Of a stretch of 64,000 nt of DNA, positions 49,753 to 63,745 are shown piece after piece (the first letter of the stretch is position 1; every line of letters starts with the position of its first letter). The stretch is taken from NCBI GenBank assembly GCA_023374025.1, contig SIJG01000004.1, positions 186,001 to 250,000 of the forward strand, given 5' to 3'. The translations under genes and the position numbers were made by a program. Origin of the DNA: Heterodera schachtii (lineage: Eukaryota; Nematoda; Chromadorea; Rhabditida; Heteroderidae). The notes below the pieces were generated by a model that saw nothing but the letters and a program-made list of their open reading frames with translations, made no database searches and was not told the origin of the DNA.

Positions 49753-52700
49753 CTATGCACTGTTTCCCTTTTGCACTTTTACGCATTGTTCCGCTTCGAT
49801 CACAATTTCCTGTGCAAAACAAAGCATTCATTAAGTGATTAGTAAATGGCCTTCCCTTTCCCATTTTCTCACATGGAATGAAATGGGAAGGCTTCCGTCG
49901 CCCATTTGCACCACTTCGCCACGCCTCGTTTGGCTTTGGAGGCGTTTCGCCTCGGTGCTGTGCCGTTCGACACACGCAAATGGCATTTTCCGCTGTTTTG
50001 GCTCCTCTTCTTTTTCCTTTTCCTCTTCCTCTTTGCCTTCCTTTTTCTCTTTTCCCTCTCTTCGCTTCTCCTTTTTGTCCGTGCCAATTGCGAAAGTGCC
50101 ACTCGGACATTGTTTCGTCGGATGCACCGAAAAGCACAACTGATGCGGATGCTCAATCACGATGGTCTTCCGTACGGCTGCTAAAAATGCGGTTCTCTTT
50201 TCGCCTTTCACTTCGTTTTTCGCTGCTTTTTCTCACCGATTCGTTCCGTTTTTGGCTTTTCCTCGCTGCTCTTTTGCTGTTTTGGCTCATTCGTTTCGTT
50301 TTCCTCCGCTTTTTCCGAATGGAATTTGTCCAAAATTGCGCTGTCTTCGCATTCTCCGTCCTCCTCCCCCTCTCCGTCCACCAGCGAATAGGCTCGGTGA
50401 AACTCTTTGGCACTTTCCGTCTGTCCTCCGTTTGGCATTCGAAATTCGTCCCCGGCATTTCCATTCCAATCTCCGCACAGTCCTTAAAGTAATTGGTTCG
50501 ATTAATAATTAATAAAAATAATAATAATAATAATTAATTAAACAAAGTTACTACCACACGAATGATGACGATTCTGCTGACCGTCGAGTAAAATTTGGAC
50601 TTTTTGGCCGTCAAAATGCACTGAAATTGCGCCGGTGGCACCGACAGATCCCTCAGAGTTAGCATTTGACGTGGTCCATTCGACGATTAAAGCCTCCTTT
50701 TTGGTGGGTAATGACCGATCAAATTGTATGCCATTCGGAATGTCCGACAAAGGCTAAAAGGATAAGAAAAATGGTTGATTGTACTTGTATATGTTACACA
50801 CTACCGTATCCGATGAAACTATCCTTTTCTGTTGGTCTTTCCCGCTGATTTGCACTTGGAGTTTTGAGTTGGGCTGTTTCGCGTGCGGTTCGACCACCAA
50901 AATGCCAATTTCGGGGCTTATCACTTTGAGTTTCTAAAAGTCGGCTTCTTCCAAATGCTCCCAATTCCCTTTTGACTTTATTTTCACCATTTGTTCACTG
51001 TTCGCTTTCGTTTTGAGCAGCACCGCAAATTGCGCGCGTCCCTCGGCCGAACAATCTTTGGCCAACACAGTCCAACAGGGCGAAAAGTGCACGTCCAACT
51101 GAGCCCCGTCGAAAGTTCGGAGTTGGCGAGCCGGGGAATCCACGCGACAGACGGCGCGGGAACGCAACGGATGGGCGATGTTATGGAAGAATTGGGGAAG
51201 AGAAGCGGACGAAGCGCGGGAGAAAGGCCTATGAGAGGGACGGACGAGCGGAAACGGACGCAGCGGAGAGGCGACTGGGACGGTGCGGAAAAAGGTCAGC
51301 TGAGCGGAGGTGCGGACGGACGCGTCCAAATGGCGGTGGGTCAGCGGATCGATGCTCAGCGTGGCCAAAGTTCTGCCGCGGTCGGTCCTTTCCTTTCTCC
51401 CCATCTTTCGGTCAGACTTCTCACTGTCCTCTCCATTCTTCGACAAAATGACTTTCGATGCCGCGTTGAAAAAGTGTGCGCTCTTTACGGCCTCCAAACC
51501 GCGGAGAAATGCGTTTTGAGTGTCCGTCCGAAGTGTCCAATCGGCCGCCATTTTGTATTTGTTGACGAACGGATGCCCAGCAGTGATTGGCAAATGTTTT
51601 TGGTGGTGATCAGTGCCGTTACGCCTTGAAAAGCTTTGCTCCGCAAATTGGTGGGCCAACTGCAACATCTCCTCGCTCGGCTCCCCAATGATGCTGACAT
51701 TGATCGTCTGTTTGGGCAGTCCGTCGCCTTTCCATTCAAATTCGGTCCTTCCCATAAACATTTTCTGCTGCTGTTCCGGTTTCGTTCGGTTGTGCTGTCC
51801 AACCTGCTCCAAGTCGGGCGCCTGCTCCGGGAAAAGGAATTGCACTCGCAAATCCGCTGTCCATTGCGGCCGCTGATCGCCCACGACGGACTGTTCAGTT
51901 TTGGCCCGCAAAGCGCAAAAGCGCAAGCGACTGTCGCAGAGAGTGTTCAGCGTTAGCTCGGCACGCCTTGAGGGGAATGCGATTGATTGGTCACTCTGAT
52001 CAGTCTTTCTCTGTTTTGCTTTGCCTGTTTTCGTCATTTCCAATCGTTCCCATTTCGAATTTCAACATGTGTTTGTACGCCTTCTCTGCTCCCAATTTTT
52101 TGAGATATTCTCCGATTTGTCGGTTCTTCGTTCTTTGCGTCGTTTTTTCCTCCTCTGAACTGCTCGCCGCCGTCGCTTCAGTCCCCCACTGTCCGTCGTC
52201 CTCTTCAGTCTCTTCATTTTCATTGTTTTTCCGCTCAATGTCCGAAGCGGTAGAAGTGAATGCCTTTGGCCATTCTTTGAACCCGATATGGGATAAAGCC
52301 TCGCTAATGGTCGGTTGGGGGCGGGACAAATCCCAGCCGATGGAAAAAGCGATTTCGTGGGGGGAAATGCTTGATGTTGGCATGAGAGACAGTTGGAAGT
52401 GATTTTCTGTCGAGAGAAGCACCTAAACAATCTTAACTTAACAATGTCATTACAGGAGAGTAATGGGCTAATTAATGGGAATGCCTTTCAAAAGTGCCGT
52501 CCCCTCACATTTAAACATTGGCATGCAAATTTTTAACGATTCACTGGCCACTGGTATCCTCCCAAAATGCAAGTCCCACCTTGACCCATTCCTTCAGTTT
52601 GTCCATCCGTCGCGGTCTGTGCAGAATGCCTCTGGCATGGAAAGGGAGTTGGAGGAGGGACTGTTCCGTGTCGGAGTGTTTGTCGAATGCCATGGCCATG

Positions 52701-55700
52701 GAGAGCAGCTGCTGATTCTGCACGGCTTTGCACTGCTCGCCGAAGTGAAGAAAAGCTGACCGCTGCTGAGGACGAGCATTTTGAACATTCTCTGTGCCAA
52801 CGAAAGTCATTGGCAAAGTGTGCAAAAAGAAGAGACGCGTCTAAACGGGGGGAATGCCAAAAGGAGACACAAATGCCAAAGAAACTTTAAATGGGCATTT
52901 TAGAGAGTGACGACTCACCGGTGTTTTCGGCACTTGCACATTCAGTGTGACTTGCTTCTGCTGGGATAGTGTGTTCAGTTGTGCGTACAATGGCAAGTTC
53001 GCCTCGATGGCGCCAATGTGTTTGACGCCCAAAGAATGGACGGGTGAGGCCCAAGCCTTTGGGGGAGCGAAGGGAGAGGATTAAAAGGGAGACAAAAAGG
53101 AGAGGGAAGGCAAAGGCAACGACAGAAGACACACTTTCATCTTTTGAATGCGGCCAAACGTTGCCGAAGGGTGCAACTGAAGGCCAATTTGGGAATGGCC
53201 AAGTCTTTGCGCCTTCGCTTTTATTGTGCCAAAAGCGAACGACTTCTGCTGAATGTGCAGCTGCTGCCCCGTGCTGACATGCCAAAGAAGATGGCATTGT
53301 CCGTTGTCCCATTGCCATTCTCCCTTTCCCACCTCATCGGCACCCGCGCTGCCCTCTCGTGCCAAAAGAGAATGCCTGATGCGTCGATGCTCCGCTTCTG
53401 TTGGCCGATCCCGGTCAATCGGCCGATGGAGCCAATTCCGACCGTTAGCATTTTTTTCATTGTGGTGATCAGCGAGTTGGGCCGCTTCTTCCCATCCGTT
53501 CCGAAAGGCAACACAACCGTGTCGATGTTATTCTAAAGTGCCGACGAAATGCGTAGCTACGGCATTCACTCACTGACCACTCGGAGTGCCAATATCAGCA
53601 TCGGTTGGTGCTTTAACTCGTCCTTTTGCTCTTCGTCAGACCGTCCAACAATGGAAAGACGACGCCACAGGGAACGAAGCTGATCAGCAGCCGAAGAGAA
53701 AAGTGAGGAAGACGACGATTCTTCAGCAGCGGAGAGTGGCTTCTGTTGAGTGCCGTTCTGCTGCTGCCCTTTTTCCTGTCCTTGCCGATCCTTAAATGTC
53801 CTTTTGCTCTTGGAATTGTCCTTGCAAATGCCACTTTCTTTCTTTCCGCCGCCCCCCCCCCCCAATTCCCACCTTTTTCTGTTCGTTGGCATTGCTTTGT
53901 TCCTCCGTTTCCTGCTCATTCCGCAACAATTCGATGATTCCCGCTTCGGTGAAAAGGCGTTCGATGTTCCGTTGGCTTATTGTCATTTTCAAATTTTCCT
54001 CGGAAATTTCGCCATTGAAAAGGGAGGACAGCGACACAAATGCATGATTCGGCAATGCGCTTGTTTTGTCGGTGAATACCTTACAATTTTTGTAAAGGTA
54101 ATACAAAATGAAGTCACTCCCCCCCCCCCCCCTCCAAATGGACTGAATTAGCACTGATCAGACACTAATTAACACGAAATAACTGCCAATCCCCAACCCA
54201 CTCTCGACGCCTGCAGCAAAATGCCCTGCCCCTCTTCCTCGCTGAAAAGTGCGTTTGTCTGGGAGAAGCGGCTGATCCCGACTATGTCATTGCGTCGGAT
54301 TCGCTGCTCCAATTCCAAAGTGTCCACTCCCGCCATTAGCAGTGCTTCTTTGATCCGTTGGGCACTGTCCAACCAATCAAAAGCAATTAAAATTTGTCTT
54401 TCCCATAATTATTACATTTTTTGGTGTCTTTTTGCCGGCGATTGGGAAAGTGCCTTTAGCATTGAGTGAGCATAAGCTAACAATTGCGAGCAGTTCTCTT
54501 TTGCCATCGCAAAGGCAATTTGGTCAATGACGGAGTTTGAAGGCGAAAGTTGCGATTGCATCAGAACGTCAAGCGCGGAAATGCGCGTCTGAAAGATCAA
54601 AAAAAGGAGCATTTTAATGAACAGAAATGGATTTGGATGAATATTCAGGCCATTTTAGGGTCCAATAAGCGAAAGTTCGGATTTTAAATGCCTTTAATTA
54701 ATGCCATTGGCACTATTCGAATTTGCCGTAGTATTCATTGCCTGAGGCCACTCCTGTCGGTTGGTGAACACTGGCAGCAACAGTTGGTGCACACTTTGGG
54801 AGGGAATGCGTCGCAATGCTTCGATTGCGTTTTGCCGTAACACTTCGTCCATGGCCCTTTTTTGGTCCTCCGCTTTTGGTTCTTCCGTCCCATTTGGATT
54901 AATCAAATCGGCCAACAGTTTTGGCACTTCGTCTAATGCGGCATTTCCAATGGCCTTCAAATTTCAGAAAAATTGTCGCGAGTTTCAAGTGGGTGGCATT
55001 TTGGCCCACCTTCAGAGCAATTGTTTTCTCCACAAGGTTATCGTCGGCAATGGAAGTGAACTGTTCCAACAGAGCCTTCGTGTACAGCTCCATTTTGTGG
55101 TCCGGACACTGTTCAATCTGTTCCGGTTTGGTCCATTCAGCAGATGCCGTCAACCGATTGTCCTTAATTTCTCACCTTTTCGCCCAACGGAGTGCCAACC
55201 GGTGAAATGCGCAGAAGGCGCTTCAATTGCATTAATTCGCCAACGATGGCACCGAAACTGAAAATGACAGACCGAAAGAGTTGAGCAGCAAAGGCCCTGC
55301 TTCCCACCTGAGCCAACTCATCGGTCGGAGCAGCTCAGAGTCCTGCACTCGTCCCGACTTGCAAAGTGCCAAAAGTGCGTCCGCAATTCGATCGGAAGGG
55401 GCGGGAAGTCCATTTCCGCGACTGAACGTCTTCAGCATCTGTGCCGCCTTCAGCTCAGTGAATTCGCCCTGCTCAATGCGCGTGAGCAGCATTTTCAGAG
55501 TGTTTCGCGTACCAGCGACAGCGAGCGAATCGGCAAATAATTGGGAGGCAATTGGATGGTCGTCGAGTTGCTGCTGAAAAGACATGCAAAACGGTACACG
55601 AAGTCAATGAAGCCCAATTAATGGGTCAAAACGGCAAGTTATGGCCAAATGCGAACAGTAGCAATTAACTAATTGGCTGATTAATTAATTGGCCTTAATT

Positions 55701-57794
55701 AATTGCCCTTCGCTCGTTTCCCCCCCCCCCCACCTTCAGTTGTTGCAATTCCTTCTCGGTGGAGAAGCGCAGAATCTGTACGAATTCGTCCATGAGCTCC
55801 GTTCGGCTCATCGCCTGCACAGTTTCGTCGTTTTGCAATTGCACAATTTGGCGAATGCAATATTCCGCAAGACGAATTTTGGCCGTTGAATTGGGAAAGT
55901 TTAGCGGAAAAGGACTTTCCGAGGAACTCATTCGGCTGGCACCAGCCGACGGCTTCGGCCCACCGCGCAATTCGTCATTTGTGAAGGCTTTTGCCCGTCG
56001 GTAACATCGCAAAATCTCCGACTGTTCGTCACCGAACATGAAGAAGCACTTCTCCTGAAAGCCGAGACCTTTTCCGGTTCGAGAGCAAATGGGCATAATT
56101 GGCATCACTCATTCCCGTCCTTCCCTACGCTTTCATTATCGCTCTCTGTCTTTCTCTTTTCTCACATTGTCTCTCTTTGTCTGTATGCCCCTGTCTCTGT
56201 CCCTCTCCCTTCTTTATCACTTTCCCTCTCTCTCTCGTCTGTCTCTCACTTGCTGCTCCATCTCTCCGTTGTACATCAGTTGTTCCTTATCCATCCCCAA
56301 CTTTTCTCCCTCCCCCTCCTCCCCGTGCTGTCTCCGCTTGTTATGCTGCTTCAACTTCGTCCCAATGTGCTTTATCTTCGCTACTGCCACCGTTTGCATC
56401 GCTTGGCTTTGTTCCGCCTCCGACCCTTTCAGTACGTATTGGGACACCATCTCCACAGAATGGGCAAATGGCCAATTGAGGTCCAACCCCAAACTGTTGC
56501 TGCTGTTCTGCGCATTAGCAGAGAACAAAAAGCGGACGGTGGTGGACCGATCCAAAAAACGGCGGGCTAAAAATTGGAAAAGCTCTCAATTAACGTTCAA
56601 AAATGGTGCCGCTTCGCTCACCGATCATCGGACTCGCCCCCGACGCATCCGTCGGCTCCTCCTCATCCCGCTTTTGCGCTTTGTTCCACTTCTTCTGCTG
56701 CTCCCCGCGCTGTTTGGCCTCCTCGTCCGCTTGCATCCCATAAACGATGTCTGCCAGCCGAGTACACCGTTCGTAATTGATCGACTTGGTGACGCTGATC
56801 TGCTCGTGGGACAACGGCACCACGGTATAATCGGCATCACAGGTGCCTTCAATGCTCGTCTGAATTGCTCTTTTGGCTTTTTCAAACTAATTTGGGTTCC
56901 ACAGAAGGACGCACTTCGTGCACTGTGTAACTCCGCTGCCATTCCCTACGGCGTTTCTCCTCCTCTTCCTTTTCCCCTTCCCTCGGCTTTGTTTGTTGTC
57001 GCATTTTCTCTTTGTCCTCCTCTTTCTCTTTCCCCTCCTCTTCTTTCTCCGTACGGAATTGGGCAGTGCTCAGAATGGCCTTCACAAAGAATTCATTTCC
57101 GATCGGCTTTTGCTTTAAGCTCCACTTTTGCTCACCTTTTTAATGTTCCTTGACCATGCGGATTCCATTGGCTCAAAGAAAACGTTGTGGACGCCCTCCC
57201 GGGAAAAGGTGAAGCGGATGGGCCGTTCGAGATGGACTTGGCTGAATTGCGTGACGGACTCGAACTCGCCGACGGGCAGTAAATGTGCTGGGTTCCATGC
57301 CACGTCACTTGGAGGATGGCCATTCAAATGGCCGACCAAACACTCGCTCAGCTGCATCTTCGCTTCGCCTGGCTGAACCATTTCGAAGCTGACCAAAGCC
57401 TGGAAACGGCCCATCGCCCGCTGGACGGACACCCACGGGGCATAGCCTGGGGGGAGAGGAAAGGGGCTAATTAGCCAATTAGTGGGGCAAGGCACGCAAA
57501 AAGCAAATAACGAAACGGACAGAAAGAAAGAAAGAAATAAGGCAAAGAGAAAAGGAAAAGAAAGTTAAACGGACCAGAAGTGGTCTGAGAATCGTAGCGA
57601 AATTGAAACACGAAGCCGGGCTGGAAGCTTTTGATGGGCTTTGTTTTGCGCTTGTCAAATGCACCGAATCTTTGGTCGGACCACCAAATGTTTTCTTCAT
57701 CGAATTTGTCATCGTATTCGGACAAATGACCACACAAAACGAACACCGTCAGAAAAGCGGAAAATGTGAAAAGGAAAAGGGAAAGGAGACGCAT
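49753..57794 (-). CDS. Vitellogenin (large secreted yolk lipoprotein)
   Basis: Yolk precursor of the large lipid-transfer family. The ATG at 57794 opens a signal peptide (MRLLSLFLFTFSAFLTVFVL). The N-terminal lipovitellin region includes IKSFQPGFVFQFRYDSQTTS and YAPWVSVQRAMGRFQALVSF, and HLERPIRFTFSREGVHNVFF. The helical part includes RIADALLALCKSGRVQDSEL and NAIEALRRIPSQSVHQLLLP. The von Willebrand D domain near the end has LRTFDGAQLDVHFSPCWTVL and, across an intron, HHSCGLCGDWNGNAGDEFRM. The C-terminus has VVRKT-type RKTIVIEHPHQLCFSVHPTK, CPSGTF, and PFACVERHSTEAKRLQSQTR, ending at 49753. A Lys/Glu-only stretch (about 30 residues after IGTDKK) interrupts the C-terminal region. More than 20 exons over 8 kb. 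Not every junction was resolved. Confidence 0.9.
53857..53868. repeat. Poly-C runs in vitellogenin introns
   Basis: Poly-C or poly-G runs lie in several vitellogenin introns (about 53857, 54119-54132 and 55720-55731). They resemble the homopolymer-rich introns elsewhere in the window. Confidence 0.7.
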
Positions 57795-58523
57795 TTGGGT
57801 GGAGAACGGCACTTTTGGGACAACGCTTTAGGGGGAAAGCGGCACAAAAGGAAATAATACCGTAGCCAATGGGACGGATTGCCTCGAAGTTCCGTTACTT
57901 TCTGTTGAGAAGAAATCAGACAATTAAATTCTAATTGTGGGAGTTAAAAAAGTTTACTGTAATTTTATTATAAATTTAATTTTATTATTTTCAACTGATT
58001 AAGAAAGTGCCATTTCGCTTTCCCTTTTATAACGGAGAAAGAAGCAAATGATGACAGACAGATTCTACAGATTGTCCATATCAAAAATGGGAGAAACTGT
58101 CAATCGCCTGGAGGGCATCGAAACTGAGAATGGCCATTTGATTGAAGCCTTTGGAATGAACAAATTGAAAAAAAAAAACTTTATCAGTTCATTCACTCTC
58201 TTTTTGGCTAACCCTTCCATCAAAAATTCATTCAAAGTGACATAATTTTATTTAACACTTAAATTTGTAAATACATAAAATCACAGAGGAAAACAAGCGA
58301 AGAATTTAATAAAGTTCGAAAAAAGCGCAATAATTAAGGATATGTATGGCCAAGAAACACAATGAAACAAAGGCAAAACCCATATGAAATGGAAAGTTTG
58401 AAGTAAATCCGAAAGGAATTTAAGAAATTAAACACCGCAAAAATTTTGGGAGGAGAAAAATCGAAGCAATCCAAGCGCCGATGAGATGAAAATGAGCGAA
58501 AGTTCAGTGATTAGCACCGTTTG
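57795..58523. promoter_or_regulatory. Upstream region of vitellogenin
   Basis: A 730 bp AT-rich spacer after the VPS35L stop. It must contain the vitellogenin promoter. tgataa-type (GATA-like) and ctgtca-type matches are too short and common for a firm call. Confidence 0.45.
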
Positions 58524-61500
58524 TTATCGGTTGGCCATTCGTTGGATTCGCTTTCTCAATTCCGGCTTCCGTTTGCACTGTTTGTAAATTGTTTTGGCCA
58601 ATGTGAGGAGAACGCCCGGAAGGACATCAGTAGAAGCGTCTCCGTTTCCTTCCGTGGCATCGGTTGGACCGAATTGGGCGAGGAGTTCAAGCAGTTCAAC
58701 ACCAGCCAAACTCATCTCATCTGCAATTTCACAAATTCCCAGAAGTTCTCACATATTTCCCATTTTTTCAATTTCACCCGATGCGTTTTCGTTCACCAAA
58801 AAAGGCTTCAGAGCGGCAGCAATTTTTTCCGCGCATTGAGTGCAAATGTTCCGTAAATGTGCGACATTGAATTGGCTTTGCTCGGCCTCGTATTCGTCAA
58901 GTTGCAGTTGGTTCTGTTGCTGCTCCATCAATTGCTGCACAATCTCTTCGTCTTCAATCAGCGGCGACTGATCGGCGGCAGAGGGAAGGAAAGTGCGATG
59001 GACAGTTGGCCAAATGACGCACAAATATTGGAGACAACGGACAAGCAGACGGACAAAGTCAAATTGAGTCGAAAGGGGAAGATTGAGAGAGTGATGAGAG
59101 AGTGGAGGGGAGGGGGCGAACGACGGCGAGACACTGTGCCAAAAGCGGAGGACGAAGTGCAAAAAGCGGCGGAAGTGTTTCAATGGCAATCGCCGACTTT
59201 CGTCGGTCTCTTCGTCCTCCTCCTCCTCACTTTGATGCTGTTGTTCGAGCGGAATATGCACCAAAGTGGCCAAGAAATCAGTGCCGAGTTGCAAAGTGTG
59301 AGTGAAAAGAGTGGTCGAGAGGGAAAGTCCGTCGAAAGTGTCCAAAACGAAGGCGACGAAGGAATCGACCCGAAATGAAAAAACAATGCAAATTAGGGCA
59401 ACCGTCCCCCCAGCAAATTCACTTGAAAGAAAGCGAGCGCAGCGAGTGCAATTTGAGTGGAACGAATGCCAAAACGAATTTGGTCCAAAGGGTCGGCCAA
59501 AGACGGAGTGCTAAACAGCAGCAACGGACTAATTCCCTTTCCGGCACTTATTGCACGGAATTGGCACTGACCTGATGAAAAGGTTAGCAAGACAGCCCTG
59601 GAGAAAGGCGGCCCTCGAATTGGAGAAGCGCACCGAACGCACAATGTGAAGGGTGAACGCCTGGACTCGACAGAGCACGTATTTCTGGAGGCCATCGATG
59701 TTGGCCAAGTTGGCACGGCACGACACCAAAAAGTCAAGACATTGGTCGGGGTCGGCACGCAGGTCGACCCGGTCCAGCGAAGCACTGATCAGACCGACCA
59801 CCGAATGGACACGATCATCCGACGAAGTGGGCTCGACACAGTCATGCAGCGATTGGCACGTCGAAAGCACCTCAAATGAGAAATGCTAATTCAAATGCCA
59901 ACGAATGAGAAAGGGTGCATGGGTTTCCCCAACTGTCCCCCCCCCCTAAAAAATTTAAAAAAAAAGAAAAAACATTTAGTTTTCTAACTTTCTTACGGTC
60001 AAGAGAGGTTATTTCTAGTAAAAAAGCATTGTGATTTAAAAAGCTTTGTTCTTATTTTCTTTTACACAGTCAATTTTCCTTGGGGGGGGGGGGGTCGAAA
60101 TCTCCACCCCTTTTTTGGGTGCACCCCAAACGTTCGCCGAGTCAAAATCTCACCGCCGAAATCTAAAATAAGCGTTCATCTAAAAACCTAAAGCCTGAGC
60201 ATAGTCTCAAGCAAGCCTAAGCTTAGGCCTAGCCTAAGACTATGTACGAGTTTGTCAGGTTATGGATTATTTTTTGCGATGATTTTGTGCCATCCCCCCT
60301 TTTTTTTGTCAATTAAACATTTGTCACCTGATAGGCCAAATCGATGCTCGTAAATGAGGCGACGGAATGTTTTGCGACAAGCGCACGGAGAATAATTAGA
60401 AAGACTTCCTCTCGGATTGGTCCGGAGTTGAAAGTGTCCATGAATTTGGCGAACACGTCCATGCCGAAGAGTGTGGCGACGTCACGCGAGTGAGTGAACA
60501 CTTTGCGCAGAATTGCTAACAGTTGGGGCTGGTAGAAGATGTACTAAAGCAAAGCTCGGTGAGTTTAGTCGGACTTTCTCCGCCTTTTCGCCATTTTTGG
60601 CTGTCGGCCGACTGACTTTGTCCTTCTGCTGTTGCTGCTGGTTCAGTTTGGTCAGCATATTGTCCAGCATCACATTGACTTCGTTGGTGCCGAAGTGCCG
60701 TGCCGCAAACTCAACCCAACACTCGCAACAGTCCATGTAATGCTTCAGAGAGGCCAAACGCATCACGCACTTCCACACCGCCTTCAAAATGGACTTGCGA
60801 CTGTGCACGGGCATTTCCGTCTCCAGCAAATTGGCACCGAACGCACACAGCTCCTCACCCAAAGGGAAGCGAAATCAGAGGGGGCATAAGTATTGTAGCA
60901 AATTAGTTAATTACAGCAATTAAAGCAAAACGGAAGCATGCGCTTTTTATAAATTAATGCTCACCCGAAACCATTTCTGAACCGGTGACCTAAAGGACGG
61001 GTGATGGTTTTGTTTTGTCAATTTGTCATTACAATTCTGCAAGCCTCCAACGCGTGTTCACCCAAATAAAGGCGGGGCAATGCGTTGAGCATTGGCAGCA
61101 GCACAACGGCACGCCGTTCGGGCAAACGGCAATACTCCCACAACGGGTGCAAATCCGAGTAGGAGACGGCGTTGAACGCGACGCATTGGACGACCCATTC
61201 CATGGCGGGGCCAAGCAAAAAGGTCTAAAGAAAACGCATTGTCTTTGATGGGTCACCGGATTTACCGGTTGTTGAGCGTAGGTTTGGAGCCAATCGTTCA
61301 GACATTTCCAATGGGGCGCCCTATCGGCGGCATTCAGTCGCATCGCAACGCGACAAATGTAACAGCGGAGATAGGAGGAGATGAGCGGATGTTGCACCTC
61401 AAATTGTCCCTTTGATTGCTTGTACATGTGCCATTTGCCTGTTTGACGGATTGGCACAGTTCCAAAACATTTTCCTGAATGGCAGCCAAAGGGTCCATGA

Positions 61501-63007
61501 AGCGTTGGCACGGCAGCAAAGCGGTCAAAACTATCCGGAAAATAAATCCCATTTTTGAAGCTGCTTTCCGCTTACGATAAATGCGTGGCGCCAGTAAAGC
61601 GACGGTTTCGTTCACTTTGCCAAACCAATTGCGCGCTTTGATCCGCGTCTCCTCCAAAACGTCGTTAGTGTCGAAATGAGAAGGCAATGCGCCAAGTCCA
61701 ACCCCGCGGCGTTCCTCCGCCGCTCGGAGCAAAAGTCTGAAAAAAAATCGGAACAAAATGAAAAGCTTTTTTTTTGCTAAAATAATCATTTTCCATCATT
61801 GTATTATCACCTTTTGTACACCAAATGGCCAAAAAGGTCCAAAAAGTCGGTGACATGGACAAATTGGGAGGGATAAAATTGGGCAGACGAAATATTGGTG
61901 GAAATTAGCATTGCCACTTCAGAAGTCAGCTGATATAGGTAATGAGAAAATGTTAGGAACTTGTTTAAAACCCATTGAATAAATGGAATTCTTTCTCCTT
62001 TTACCTTTATGCATTCCAATCGCTTTTCCTCTTCCCATTTAATTAGCAAAATGCGCCTCAATTCCTTCAATTTGCGCGTCCATTCGTCCTGCGTAAGTTC
62101 GTGGAATTTTGCGACCATTTGCGCGTGTTTTTCAATGGAAAAGTTTTTTCTGAATTTTCGATTAAACTTTCGCTTTTTGCCGATGATTTTCACCTTTGTC
62201 TCATCTTTTCCGCTTCTCCGCTGAATGTCTTTCGTAATTTTCGCCTCTCCGCCGAATTTGGCGTTTCCGTCGCTTCGTTTCCCCTCAAAAAACTGCTCTC
62301 CAATGAAAGTCTGTCCGTTGCACTTGAAAATGTGTCCAAAATGCGCTGGCGCAACACTCTCCACGGCCGATGGCCCACCAATTGGGGGTCCAACCCCTCC
62401 AACGGCCATTGCTCCGACTCACGCTCAGCCAAAGTGTTGTCAAGACGTTCGGTGGCTAAAATAGCCATTGGACCAGGGCCAAAACCGTCGGATGAGACCC
62501 CATTCTGATGTGGCACAGATGGAAGCTAAAACAGACACAATTATAGGTCGATTGGTGACTGAAAACATCCCATTTTTAAGAGAATGTAATATTTTATATT
62601 TTGATTTAAAATGATTTTCGATTGTTTGGTAATTCGACCGTTTTTGCATTTGCTGAGTGTTCCCTTTCGTCAATTGCCGATGCGTTCAGTGGGTCGACAA
62701 AGTTTTGCTGTTTTTCCCCGCAACGGTCGCCTTTTCCGTTTGTTTCTTCGACGGCACAAATTTTGCCATTCCTTTGCAATTGCTTCAGTTTTTCCGCTTT
62801 ATCCGATGCTTCCTTTTCCAGCACTTCGACAAAATAATTCGCACGATTTGTAAAAAGAGGATGAGAAAACACTGAGACGGGGTGAAGTTGGAAAGGGAGA
62901 TCAAGAAGATCGAAGGAAGAAGCGAAAGCAGAGCCAACGGGGAACATTGAAAAACACAATAAGCTTAAAACGAATTTAAATTTTAGGTTCAAAGAAAAAT
63001 TCCCCAT
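58524..63007 (-). CDS. VPS35L (C16orf62), retriever complex scaffold
   Basis: VPS35L is the VPS35-like scaffold of the retriever complex, which with CCC and WASH recycles integrins and other cargo from endosomes. Recognisable blocks in order: NFVDPLNASAIDE (N-terminal linker), LTSEVAMLISTNISSAQFYP with SQFVHVTDFLDLFGHLVYKR, HPLISSYLRCYICRVAMRLN, LGPAMEWVVQCVAFNAVSYS, LKHYMDCCECWVEFAARHFG with TNEVNVMLDNMLTKLNQQQQ, RDVATLFGMDVFAKFMDTFN, LLSTCQSLHDCVEPTSSDDR, SCRANLANIDGLQKYVLCRV, and a C-terminus LRKRIQRMANR at 58524. The ATG at 63007 is the most upstream in frame with the first exon. A downstream ATG at 62947 is also possible. One N-terminal junction near 62340-62440 is uncertain. The 59890-60320 intron holds repeat DNA. 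Confidence 0.88.
59935..60310. repeat. Repeat-rich VPS35L intron
   Basis: Contains poly-C (59938-59946), poly-G (60081-60092) and a block of overlapping palindromic words (aagcctaagcttaggcctag, 60212-60231) built on cctaag/cttagg. Confidence 0.6.
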
Positions 63008-63745
63008 TTTATGTACATAGAGTAACGTGAAAATGAGTTTAATATTGCAAAAAATAATACCTAATTTGTTATTTTACCAGTGATGAAAAATTAAATACCT
63101 ACCTAAGTTTTTTTTATTTGTTAAATCGAACAATTATTTCGCTAAATTTTTTCGTTCTAAAAAATTTCCTGAAGATTCCTTAGATCCTAACGGATTTACT
63201 GACCGGTTGATCCACTGGAGGGATTGTCCGGACACTTCCGTAAGGACCAACTTGTATTTATTTAGCAAGTAATTATTGCAATCAACAATTGTATTTGTTT
63301 TAACCATTTTTGTATCATTTTTATGACTTTCAATCAAAACAGCATATCAAATTTATCAAAATGTGACAAGTCTATGCATCAAACATCGAAATTGTTTTCG
63401 CATTTGTTAAAACTATAAATTTGGGAAAGCAACCGCTAACTTAGCATGTTTTTTAGTTATATATATTTAATGAAAGGCGGATAATGTTGTGGTGCCAAAG
63501 CCGGTGAATTTATAGAATCGGTAAGATTTTTGTGGTTTAGCACCACTGAAGGGAAGGCAGAGGGATTAGAATTTTAGAAATGGGGGGGGGGGAAGAAAAG
63601 TCGGACGGTTGGGGACAGCAGCAATTCACAGATGGACAACCATCGCCCGGAGAGACTAATTTTTGTCAGATTAATTAAAACGGAACACTCTTCCATCACA
63701 ACGAATGATCGTCATTCAATTCATTCGCCAGTTTTCTAAATCCTT
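63008..63745. other. Spacer between the galectin and VPS35L genes
   Basis: AT-rich with a poly-G run at about 63582-63592. It holds the galectin 3' UTR and the presumed VPS35L promoter. No coding signal is seen. Confidence 0.5.

Noticed and set aside
50934..52043. 369-codon open frame on the minus strand taken as a separate gene
   Set aside because: It is a set of vitellogenin exons with readable introns (it contains the von Willebrand D start), not an independent gene.
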